From positions 1 to 11,763 of the forward strand of contig JAKRWB010000275.1 in NCBI GenBank assembly GCA_022353185.1: DNA of 11,763 nt, written 5' to 3'. The translations under genes were made by a program, and so were the position numbers. Numbering within the stretch: position 1 is the stretch's first letter; every line of letters begins with the position of its first letter. The stretch comes from ANME-2 cluster archaeon (lineage in GTDB: Archaea > Halobacteriota > Methanosarcinia > Methanosarcinales > Methanocomedenaceae). Positions 6,278 through 11,763 of the stretch are shown one piece after another. Below the pieces are notes generated by a model. It was not told the DNA's origin and did not search any database. It saw only the letters and a program-made list of their open reading frames with translations.

Positions 6278-6985
6278 ATGTTCGGAGCATATGATATTCC
6301 TTTCAAAATTGTAAATGAAGGTTTAGTTTTCTCAATTGAGAATGACGGGGAACTAAATCATTATATGAGAGATTATCATGGTGATACTCTCGACAAATAT
6401 ATTTTTTCAGTTAAGAATAAGATCCTCATTCATCCTGTTGAGCCTTTGAACATACCAAAGGAAATAACGTCAAATTTTCTTATCGAATTCAGCAATACCC
6501 TTATGGTCGAGCCCCAGGGAGTAAAAACGATTTATCTAAAATTTCCCATAGAAATTGGGATTTTCATATCAGGAAAAAAGAATATTGAAATTATTGATAT
6601 CCTGTCCTATATGCCTCAAAAGTTCTCCCTATACGGCGACCCCAGAAATGGAATCATTTGTAAATACTGGTACAGTGAAATATATTCCACTATTCCAGCC
6701 GTAAATCCTTTTCAAGAAGGGGTAATGGAACTTATCGTAAGAAATACGACCAATCGGTGGGCTGAACTAACCCAGGCGGTCTTTAATGCTTATGGAATGA
6801 AGATATACTTCAGTAAAGACCTGGTTTCAATGAAAGCTGATATAAAGATATTAGGTGAAGAAATTGCTGAGACCTATTTTATCAATTCTCCTATTAAAAC
6901 CGGGATGAAAAAATCGATGGAACTCTATACTGTAAGAAATCTTCTTGTTTCTACAACAAGATTTGTGATGGAGTGGGGGATATGA
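6278..6985 (+). CDS. Probable DUF432 family archaeal protein
   Basis: This 235-residue protein has no signal peptide and no clear membrane helix, so it is probably cytoplasmic. It has no catalytic motif I recognise. The opening FGAYDIPFKI, the overall length and the later NTTNRWAEL segment match my memory of DUF432, an archaeal family of unknown function; that assignment should be confirmed by profile. The sequence is rich in beta-forming stretches (FLIEFSNTLMVEP, TIYLKFPIEIGIFISG), suggesting a beta-sandwich-like fold. Its stop codon overlaps the ATG of the next gene as ATGA (6982-6985), which strongly suggests translational coupling to the mechanosensitive channel. A role as a channel regulator or partner is an inference from that coupling. 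Confidence 0.6.
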   Translation: MFGAYDIPFKIVNEGLVFSIENDGELNHYMRDYHGDTLDKYIFSVKNKILIHPVEPLNIPKEITSNFLIEFSNTLMVEPQGVKTIYLKFPIEIGIFISGKKNIEIIDILSYMPQKFSLYGDPRNGIICKYWYSEIYSTIPAVNPFQEGVMELIVRNTTNRWAELTQAVFNAYGMKIYFSKDLVSMKADIKILGEEIAETYFINSPIKTGMKKSMELYTVRNLLVSTTRFVMEWGI

Positions 6986-7833
6986 ACTTTACTGAATTCT
7001 ATTCCATAATTCCCGAAACTAGCAGTCCTATTTTTAAAATTATCACTGCTGTTGGGATTCTCATATTTACTGCTATTACTATTAAAGTGATAACGATCTA
7101 TTTTAGAAGGTCTCTCAAAGAAAAGATGAGTCGAGAACATTTAGAGATTCTTCTTAAAGTTAGTTCAGTCAGTATTATTCTCATCGTTTTTCTTATTTTC
7201 GTGCTTCCGGTTTTAGGAATACAACCATCGAGTTTGTTAGTGGCCGGTGGGGTACTAGGTATAATATTAGGTTTTGCCAGTCAGAGTATAGTAAGCAATC
7301 TGATATCCGGGATTTTCCTAATGATCGAGAGACCTATTAAGATAGGAGACCAGGTACATATCGAAGACATTTTTGGATTTGTAGAAGACATCAATATGAT
7401 GTCTACAATTATCAGAACGTATGAAGGTTTGTTTGTCAGGATACCGAATGATAAGGTTTTCACAACAAATATTACAAATTATGTCGGAAACGCAGCCAGA
7501 AGATTTGAGTATATCGTTGGAATAAGGTACAGTGATGATGCTGATGAAGCCACAAAAATAATTGAAAATGTTATTAAAGTTCATCCTTTTGCACTTAAGA
7601 ACCCGAAACCTAAGATATTTGTGGATAATCTGGGCGATAATGCAGTTAATATTAAAGTCAGGATCTGGGCACCCTCCACTGAATGGTTCGATGTCAAGAT
7701 GGAGCTTCTGTGGATAATAAAAAAGACCCTGGAAGAGAACGGAATCGAGATTGCCTTCCCGCAACAGACCTTGTGGTTTGCCAATGAACTCAAAACACAG
7801 GAGAACAAAAATCCTGAATCAGGCTCCCGTTAA
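6982..7833 (+). CDS. mscS: MscS-family mechanosensitive ion channel, subtype B
   Basis: This 283-residue channel has the compact MscS architecture. Membrane helices lie at about residues 14-38 and 51-77. The pore helix at about 79-110 is rich in Gly and Ala (AGGVLGIILGFASQS), followed by the hallmark IERPIKIGDQV and then VEDINMMSTIIRT. It ends in a beta domain (RIPNDKVF) and an alpha/beta C-terminal domain. It is closer to the classical small-conductance MscS pattern than the two subtype-A genes, and lacks their DQ...GRII and SNWKKA motifs. The ATG at 6982 is chosen over the in-frame GTG at 6973 because it overlaps the stop of the upstream gene as ATGA and follows the purine-rich GGAGTGGGGG tract at 6970-6979. 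It is followed after 32 bases by the DUF389 gene, so a three-gene unit is likely. Confidence 0.92.
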   Translation: MNFTEFYSIIPETSSPIFKIITAVGILIFTAITIKVITIYFRRSLKEKMSREHLEILLKVSSVSIILIVFLIFVLPVLGIQPSSLLVAGGVLGIILGFASQSIVSNLISGIFLMIERPIKIGDQVHIEDIFGFVEDINMMSTIIRTYEGLFVRIPNDKVFTTNITNYVGNAARRFEYIVGIRYSDDADEATKIIENVIKVHPFALKNPKPKIFVDNLGDNAVNIKVRIWAPSTEWFDVKMELLWIIKKTLEENGIEIAFPQQTLWFANELKTQENKNPESGSR

Positions 7834-7865
7834 ATAATATCAAATCCTAATTTGGTGATGATAGG

Positions 7866-8885
7866 ATGGCTCTTCGGTTAATTGAAATATTTATTCCGCC
7901 AAAGGATGAATACCGTGTAAAAAAGGTACTGCAAGATCTTAAAGTATTGGATATCTGGCAGGAACGATTCTCAAAGGACCTGATCCATATAAAGATACTT
8001 CTTCCGATAGAAGATACCGAAGAAGTACTTGACCTTCTTGAAAAACATATTTCCAGGGTAGAGGGTTACAGAATAATGCTGTTTCAGGTAGAGGCTTCCA
8101 TTCCCAGGCCCGAGCAGCCTGAAAGGGAGGTTCCCGAAGGAGAAGTACAGCCAAACGATCAGAAGCCGAATTCAAAGACGGCCAGGATCAGCCGTGAGGA
8201 ACTGTATTCAGACATTGACACCACAATCAAATTATCAAAGACATTCATCTTGCTGGCCCTGCTCTCTTCCGTGGTCGCTGCCATCGGCATCCTGCAAAAT
8301 AATGTACCAGTTATTATCGGCGCAATGGTCATAGCCCCCCTACTTGGCCCGAACGTGGCATTCTCCCTGGCCACCACATTGGGGGATATCAACCTGGCCA
8401 AACGAGCCCTGAAAGCTAATATGATGGGGATCCTCACTGTCTTTTCATTTGCTGCTTTTGTAGGATTTATATTTAAATTCGACCCAAATATACCCGAGAT
8501 ATTATCCAGAACAAAAGTAACTCTTGGTGATATTGTTATCGCCCTGGCTGCGGGCAGTGCGGCTGCATTGTCATTAACTACAGGAGTGTCCAGTGCCCTT
8601 ATCGGTGTTATGGTGGCTGTGGCACTGCTCCCACCACTTGTTGTTTTCGGGATGTTGATGGGCCATGGTGAATGGCAATTGGCAATGGGAGCAATGCTTC
8701 TGGTACTCACGAACCTTATCTGCATAAATCTATCAGGTGTATTGACCTTCCTGGCACATGGAATACGTCCACGTAAGTACGGGGATGCGGACCGGGCCAG
8801 GAAAGCGACAACGGTTGCTCTTATCCTATGGACTTTTATGTTGATATTACTCGTACTTTTGATTGTCCTGTCGCAGAAATGGTGA
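7866..8885 (+). CDS. DUF389 / TIGR00341 family membrane protein
   Basis: This 339-residue protein has two parts. Residues 1 to about 85 form a soluble alpha/beta domain that looks like a ferredoxin-like or ACT-like regulatory fold. After a charged linker rich in Pro and Glu (about 88-115) comes a hydrophobic region with five to six membrane helices from about 125 to the end. It contains the family hallmarks GAMVIAPLLGPNVAFSLA and AAALSLTTGVSSALIGVMVA with VALLPPLV. The transported substrate and function of the family are unknown to me. The ATG at 7866 has a good GGTGAT site (7854-7859) six bases upstream. The short gap after mscS suggests co-transcription, and that context hints at a role in membrane stress or ion balance. 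Its stop lies five bases from the convergent methyltransferase stop. Confidence 0.85.
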   Translation: MALRLIEIFIPPKDEYRVKKVLQDLKVLDIWQERFSKDLIHIKILLPIEDTEEVLDLLEKHISRVEGYRIMLFQVEASIPRPEQPEREVPEGEVQPNDQKPNSKTARISREELYSDIDTTIKLSKTFILLALLSSVVAAIGILQNNVPVIIGAMVIAPLLGPNVAFSLATTLGDINLAKRALKANMMGILTVFSFAAFVGFIFKFDPNIPEILSRTKVTLGDIVIALAAGSAAALSLTTGVSSALIGVMVAVALLPPLVVFGMLMGHGEWQLAMGAMLLVLTNLICINLSGVLTFLAHGIRPRKYGDADRARKATTVALILWTFMLILLVLLIVLSQKW

Positions 8886-8890
8886 AAAGT

Positions 8891-9916
8891 TCATTTGAGT
8901 TGTTCCAATAAGTAAATTATATCATTAATCTGGAACAGGTGCACTGTACCCTTCCCTGTCAGACCTTCCTCAATCCTGTTCCTTATATCCCAATATCTAT
9001 CTGGTTCCACATTAAAACGTATTACAGCCTTACCCGCTCCATTCTTCTTTAGAGAATCGTTTATTGATTTACAGTCAAATGTGACCCTGTCAAGCACACG
9101 ATATCTATTCTTACAAAATGGTGAATCGATGTTCGATTCCGAGGTTAACAGGCTCCGCCTGGCATCAATCTCCACAAAGGACACATTTATGTTCAATTCG
9201 GCTGCAAGCTCCCCCAGCAATCCCGCCTTCACCACAGCAGGGTCAGGCTCAAAAGCAAAGGTAAGGAGTTTGTCAGCCTCAGGTATTCCGGCCAGTGCGG
9301 CCACTCCAGATTTCAACCTGTAATACATGTCCTCTTTCAGTACCACAGCCGACCTCTCACACCCCTTCAGTGGCCCGAAGTACAGTGTCAGCCTATTCAA
9401 CTGCCCATCTAAGCTCAAGTATTCGCGCTCGCAATCAAAATCAATCCGTTCAGGCGGCATCTGCGGCGGCGCCTCGAAAGCGAAGCTCTTGGTCACATCC
9501 CCGTATGCCTCCAGCACCTTAGGTATCCCCGGCCGCAGGCTATCGGTCTGCCGCACATCTTCAGTGGCAGGCCGGGCCGGGTCACTGAAAATAATGTCGG
9601 CATCGGCAACCTGCTCCACCACTTGTGGCGACAGGGCATCACCCTCAATAAAAGTGATATTGTCAACCCCATACACTCCTGCATTGCGGCGGGCACACTC
9701 AAGCCTTTCACCGTCTATGTCCACTCCATAGACCCTGTCGCATTCCTCTGCAAAGCAAACGGTCTGCCCTCCGATACCGCAGCTAATGTCGGCCAGTACC
9801 CCGGTCTTGAGCCGCCCGGCCCGGTAACTTGCCACAATTTCAGGCGTGGCAAAGCGCACTCCTTCGCCGCAGGTAAACACTGGTTTGCTGAACTTGGGGT
9901 TTCTTATTCGTTCCAT
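8891..9916 (-). CDS. Class I SAM-dependent methyltransferase (possibly with THUMP-like C-terminal domain)
   Basis: This 341-residue enzyme has a Rossmann-type methyltransferase domain: SAM-binding motif I LADISCGIGGQT (about residues 41-52), an acidic loop GVDID (about 64-68), GDA (about 92-94), and a motif IV-like SDPARP (about 111-116). The DPAR form of motif IV is typical of a group related to tRNA or nucleic-acid methyltransferases with a THUMP-like C-terminal domain, so RNA methylation is plausible but unproven. The start is placed at ATG 9916 because AAAGGAGAT lies eight bases upstream and the conserved N-terminus (PKFSKPVFTCGEGVRFATPE) begins there. The frame stays open to a TTG at 9997, but that extra stretch is a remnant of another gene. 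GC content is higher than in the channel genes. A second copy of its first 42 codons lies at 11104-11268. Confidence 0.82.
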   Translation of the reverse strand: MERIRNPKFSKPVFTCGEGVRFATPEIVASYRAGRLKTGVLADISCGIGGQTVCFAEECDRVYGVDIDGERLECARRNAGVYGVDNITFIEGDALSPQVVEQVADADIIFSDPARPATEDVRQTDSLRPGIPKVLEAYGDVTKSFAFEAPPQMPPERIDFDCEREYLSLDGQLNRLTLYFGPLKGCERSAVVLKEDMYYRLKSGVAALAGIPEADKLLTFAFEPDPAVVKAGLLGELAAELNINVSFVEIDARRSLLTSESNIDSPFCKNRYRVLDRVTFDCKSINDSLKKNGAGKAVIRFNVEPDRYWDIRNRIEEGLTGKGTVHLFQINDIIYLLEQLK

Positions 9917-9924
9917 GGTTCTAT

Positions 9925-10000
9925 CTCCTTTCCCATCATTGAATCCCTTGACGCTCTGTATCTCTTTGGGGGGTCGGGTCGTAGAGTTTGTAGACAAGCA
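9925..10000 (-). pseudogene. Remnant of an R-M methylase 3' end, copy 1 (frameshifted)
   Basis: On the minus strand this encodes LVYKLYDPTP, then, after a +1 frameshift in a C-run (six C where copy 2 has five), KEIQSVKGFND. The consensus VYKLYxLTxEEIxxVEGF is a familiar ending of Eco57I/type IIG-like restriction-modification methylases and of adenine methylases with TaqI-type specificity domains. The remnant begins within a few bases of the stop codon of the BRO-N/DinD-like gene and runs up to the methyltransferase ribosome-binding site. Only this tail survives, so it cannot make a functional protein. Confidence 0.6.
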
Positions 10001-10003
10001 TGT

Positions 10004-10846
10004 TTATTTTTTCTTCGTGGCAAGCCTTTTTTTGGTTTCAGGCTCATCGAGATAATTTTCTTGAGTGACTACTTTTTCACCGCTTCTCAGTTCCAGTTCT
10101 TTTCTTGCCACTCCTGCTACAGTCCCACCTTCTTTTGCAGCATTCTTATTCTCATCAAAACCGAGTGCATCTTTGTTTCGGGCTATTTTTGTAGTAGAAG
10201 CCTCACCAAGCATGTTGAATATCAATTCCAGATCGTTCATATGGTCCCTGAGGTTTTGCTGCTTTAGTCCTTTTAGTTTTTTGAATTCACCTGGCGTTAA
10301 ACCAAATATGGCTTTAGAAATTTCAGCAGTTAAGATAGAATATTCTCTGTTTGTTTCAATTCCTCGTTTATTCCACTCGTCGGTAAGTTCATCCCTTATT
10401 GCGATTCCTCTTACTCTTTTTTCAATCCAGTCATCAGAATAGCCCTTCTGCTTATAGATTCCTTTCATCCGCTTTTGTGCCAGTTCGGGATCTTCTATTT
10501 CCTGCACTCGCTCATACCCGACTTTAGCAAGCCATCTCTTGAATGGTTCGGCTTTTTGGGATGGGATAGACTGTATTATCCTGAATATGGACTCTGTATT
10601 TGCGCAATCCGTATTGTAATTCTTACCGTCAGAAGATGGTAATTTCAGTTGTCGACAAAATGTCGATAACTCGATTCCACTCGACTCTGCTTCACGTTTT
10701 TTCAACCGATACCAGTAATCATTAGGGTCGGAGCTATCTGTTAAAGCCCCCACAACATCGACAACTGAAAAATACCACTGGTCATCGTTCCACATGCGCC
10801 GTACTTTCTTTCCCTTGAAAACAACAAGTGCGTCTTTTGAATCCAT
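10004..10846 (-). CDS. BRO-N domain / DinD-like protein, intact copy
   Basis: This 280-residue protein has an N-terminal BRO-N-like (phage antirepressor) domain at about residues 1-110, with VRRMWNDDQWYFSVVDVVGAL and FRIIQSIPS. From about 150 to 265 the C-terminal region matches DinD-family proteins (EISKAIFGLTPGEFKKLKGLK, NLRDHMNDLEL, then QENYL). E. coli DinD is a DNA-damage-inducible modulator of RecA filaments; BRO-N proteins of mobile elements often bind DNA. Here a DNA-binding or recombination-modulating role is likely but unproven. The ATG has a GGTGA site (10857 to 10853) six bases upstream. A TCTTAA-TTGG-TTAAGA inverted repeat lies in the promoter region. The gene sits between restriction-modification tail remnants and has a paralogue at the window edge, both signs of a mobile, recombining locus. 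Confidence 0.75.
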   Translation of the reverse strand: MDSKDALVVFKGKKVRRMWNDDQWYFSVVDVVGALTDSSDPNDYWYRLKKREAESSGIELSTFCRQLKLPSSDGKNYNTDCANTESIFRIIQSIPSQKAEPFKRWLAKVGYERVQEIEDPELAQKRMKGIYKQKGYSDDWIEKRVRGIAIRDELTDEWNKRGIETNREYSILTAEISKAIFGLTPGEFKKLKGLKQQNLRDHMNDLELIFNMLGEASTTKIARNKDALGFDENKNAAKEGGTVAGVARKELELRSGEKVVTQENYLDEPETKKRLATKKK

Positions 10847-10870
10847 GTGATGTCACCATGTATAAGAGAG

Positions 10871-10886
10871 TCTTAATTGGTTAAGA
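10871..10886. promoter_or_regulatory. Inverted repeat upstream of the BRO-N/DinD-like gene
   Basis: TCTTAATTGGTTAAGA has perfect 6-base arms around TTGG, 25-40 bases upstream of the ATG at 10846. BRO-N proteins are often DNA-binding, so an autoregulatory operator is conceivable. The start region itself (10847-10856) is also quasi-palindromic, reading GTGATGTCAC on the + strand. Confidence 0.35.
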
Positions 10887-10946
10887 GGTTGTCAAGAATT
10901 AAAAGGATTATTAGAGCATGGTGAAAGTAATATTCTTGAATCCACT

Positions 10947-11073
10947 CTATCTCCCATAATTGAACCCCTCGACGCTCTTTATCTCTTCGGGGGTCAGGTC
11001 GTAGAGTTTGTAGACGAGCTGGTCTATTTGGTTTTCAAGGGTTTTTAAAACATAATTGTTTTTTTTGTATATA
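10947..11073 (-). pseudogene. Remnant of an R-M methylase 3' end, copy 2 (frame intact)
   Basis: The minus strand is open from just after a TGA at about 11074-11076 to the TAG at 10947-10949. The conserved part reads NQIDQLVYKLYDLTPEEI followed by KSVEGFNYGR. This matches the common C-terminal end of Eco57I/type IIG-like restriction-modification methylases, after which the parent gene would stop. It is the better-preserved of the two tail copies and shows that the C-run in copy 1 gained one base. It has no start codon context and no catalytic part, so it is a fossil. It lies downstream, in transcription order, of the truncated methyltransferase copy and upstream of the intact BRO-N/DinD-like gene. 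Confidence 0.6.
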
Positions 11074-11103
11074 TATCAAAGCCAAGTCCGGTGAATGTGT
11101 AAA

Positions 11104-11268
11104 TCAACCTGTAAAATAAGCCAGCTCATCCACACCCCCACCAGCCAGCACGCCACACTTAAGCCGCCCGGCCCGGTAACTTGCCACAACTTCAGGTGTG
11201 GCAAACCGCACTCCTTCGCCGCAGGTAAATACTGGTTTGCTGAACTTGGGGCTTCTTATTCGTTCCAT
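11104..11268 (-). pseudogene. Truncated duplicate of the methyltransferase 5' end
   Basis: The stretch 11162-11278 repeats 9813-9926, including the first 42 or so codons and ten bases before the ATG, with only six substitutions in about 116 bases. Protein differences from the intact gene are N6S, I27V and T38C; the other changes are silent. Homology ends in the region before motif I, and the frame runs on through an unrelated GGGVDELAYFTG tail to a TGA, giving 54 codons. The GGAGAT ribosome-binding site of the intact gene is altered here (upstream reads TTAAGATAGAGCC), so expression is doubtful. It is a recent partial duplication, oriented like the intact gene and about 1.35 kb from it. Confidence 0.85.
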
Positions 11269-11383
11269 GGCTCTATCTTAATTGCTTGTTAACTCTCTAA
11301 CTTGCTTACTTGTGCGTGATTCTCTAAATCTTCTTTATTCAAATAAGACTGATAATCTACCTTTTTAGTCAGAGTATTTTTGA

Positions 11384-11763
11384 TTAATCCTTGATTTGTT
11401 TATTTAATTTCTTATCAGTTAAGTGAAGATAATTCTCATTTGAAACAATGGATTTTCCTGTTTTTTGCTCTATTTCTTTGCGTGTATTCTTTGCGATAGT
11501 ACCACCGTCAAGAGCAGAATCCTTGCATTCATTGAATCCCTGCGAATCTTTTGATATTGTGATGTCGGTTGTTGCTTTTTCGCCAACCATTGTGAGGATT
11601 AACTCCCAATCGGTCATATGGTCTCTAAGGTTCTGGTTGTCTCTTTGTAAGCTTTTGAATTTTTTATATTCACCGACTGTTTTACCAAATGTAGCTTTCG
11701 ATATCTCATTTGTAAGTATCGCGAAGTCTTTTTGCTGCTGAATGTCCCTGTTTTTCCATTCAT
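11384..11763 (-). CDS. DinD-like protein, second copy, C-terminal part (5' end outside window)
   Basis: The minus-strand frame is open from the window edge (first full codon ends at 11761) to the stop at 11384-11386, giving 125 C-terminal residues. It aligns throughout with residues from about 157 of the intact BRO-N/DinD-like protein: EWKNRDIQ, then AILTNEISKATFG, NLRDHMTDWEL, LTMVGEKATTDI, GGTIAKNTRKE and ENYL. I estimate roughly half the residues are identical, so this is an older paralogue and not part of the recent duplication that produced the methyltransferase fragment. An apparent start at 11617 is internal, because the homology continues upstream of it. The N-terminal BRO-N domain is expected beyond the window. 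About 105 AT-rich bases without a recognisable gene (11279-11383) separate it from the methyltransferase fragment. Confidence 0.75.
   Translation of the reverse strand, partial: EWKNRDIQQQKDFAILTNEISKATFGKTVGEYKKFKSLQRDNQNLRDHMTDWELILTMVGEKATTDITISKDSQGFNECKDSALDGGTIAKNTRKEIEQKTGKSIVSNENYLHLTDKKLNKQIKD

Noticed and set aside
9623..10267. 214-codon open frame on the plus strand crossing the methyltransferase start, R-M tail and DinD-like 3' end
   Set aside because: It spans three unrelated minus-strand features antisense to them, has no family resemblance and no initiation signals.
11046..11075. TATA-like stretch next to an eight-base A/T run on the minus strand
   Set aside because: It lies more than 200 bases before the nearest intact minus-strand start, inside and beside a gene remnant, so a promoter role is not supported.
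11289..11403. 38-codon open frame in the +1 frame after the second DinD-like gene, suggesting a frameshifted C-terminal extension
   Set aside because: The intact paralogue ends at about the same place as the called stop, the frame has no known motif, and such a length is easily open by chance in AT-rich DNA.
1..11763. CRISPR array, tRNA or rRNA gene, or complete insertion sequence
   Set aside because: I saw no regularly spaced repeats, no cloverleaf-like or ribosomal segment and no transposase. The only mobility signs are the duplicated fragments on the right and the short repeats at 2728-2807.

Overview
The window reads as a piece of a euryarchaeal chromosome. Starts are preceded by GGTGAT-type ribosome-binding sites, AT-rich TATA-like boxes lie 25-60 bases before several starts, and several families (the probable DUF432 protein, the DUF389/TIGR00341 membrane protein, the ferredoxin-thioredoxin pair) are typical of methanogens and their relatives. 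The overall style suggests Methanosarcinales or an ANME-2/Methanoperedens-like lineage. That placement is an inference from family resemblance, not from a marker gene.

Layout, left to right. (1) 1-494: the 3' end of an HD-domain phosphohydrolase gene, cut by the window edge. (2) 617-2675: a redox block. It holds a single-cysteine FAD/NAD(P) disulfide oxidoreductase of the CoA-disulfide reductase/NADH oxidase type, then a small ferredoxin and a thioredoxin that form a tight two-gene unit. (3) 2837-8885: a membrane-ion block. It has three MscS-family mechanosensitive channels of two subtypes, a CorA divalent-cation channel, a probable DUF432 protein whose stop codon overlaps the start of the third channel gene, and a DUF389 membrane protein. 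(4) 8891-11763, all on the minus strand: a class I SAM-dependent methyltransferase preceded by a rearranged accessory region. This region contains an intact BRO-N/DinD-like gene, a second DinD-like gene running off the window, a duplicated 5' end of the methyltransferase gene, and two copies of what looks like the 3' tail of an Eco57I/type IIG-like restriction-modification methylase gene.

How the genes may work together. The oxidoreductase and the ferredoxin-thioredoxin pair suggest thiol-disulfide and low-potential electron handling. The central block looks like a concentration of turgor, osmotic and ion-homeostasis functions. Its most suggestive unit is DUF432-mscS-DUF389, where the ATGA overlap implies translational coupling and possibly a channel with accessory partners. 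The right-hand region looks like a site of repeated recombination around restriction-modification and DinD/BRO genes. Its duplicated fragments are still about 95% identical in the best-aligned part, so the rearrangement is probably fairly recent.
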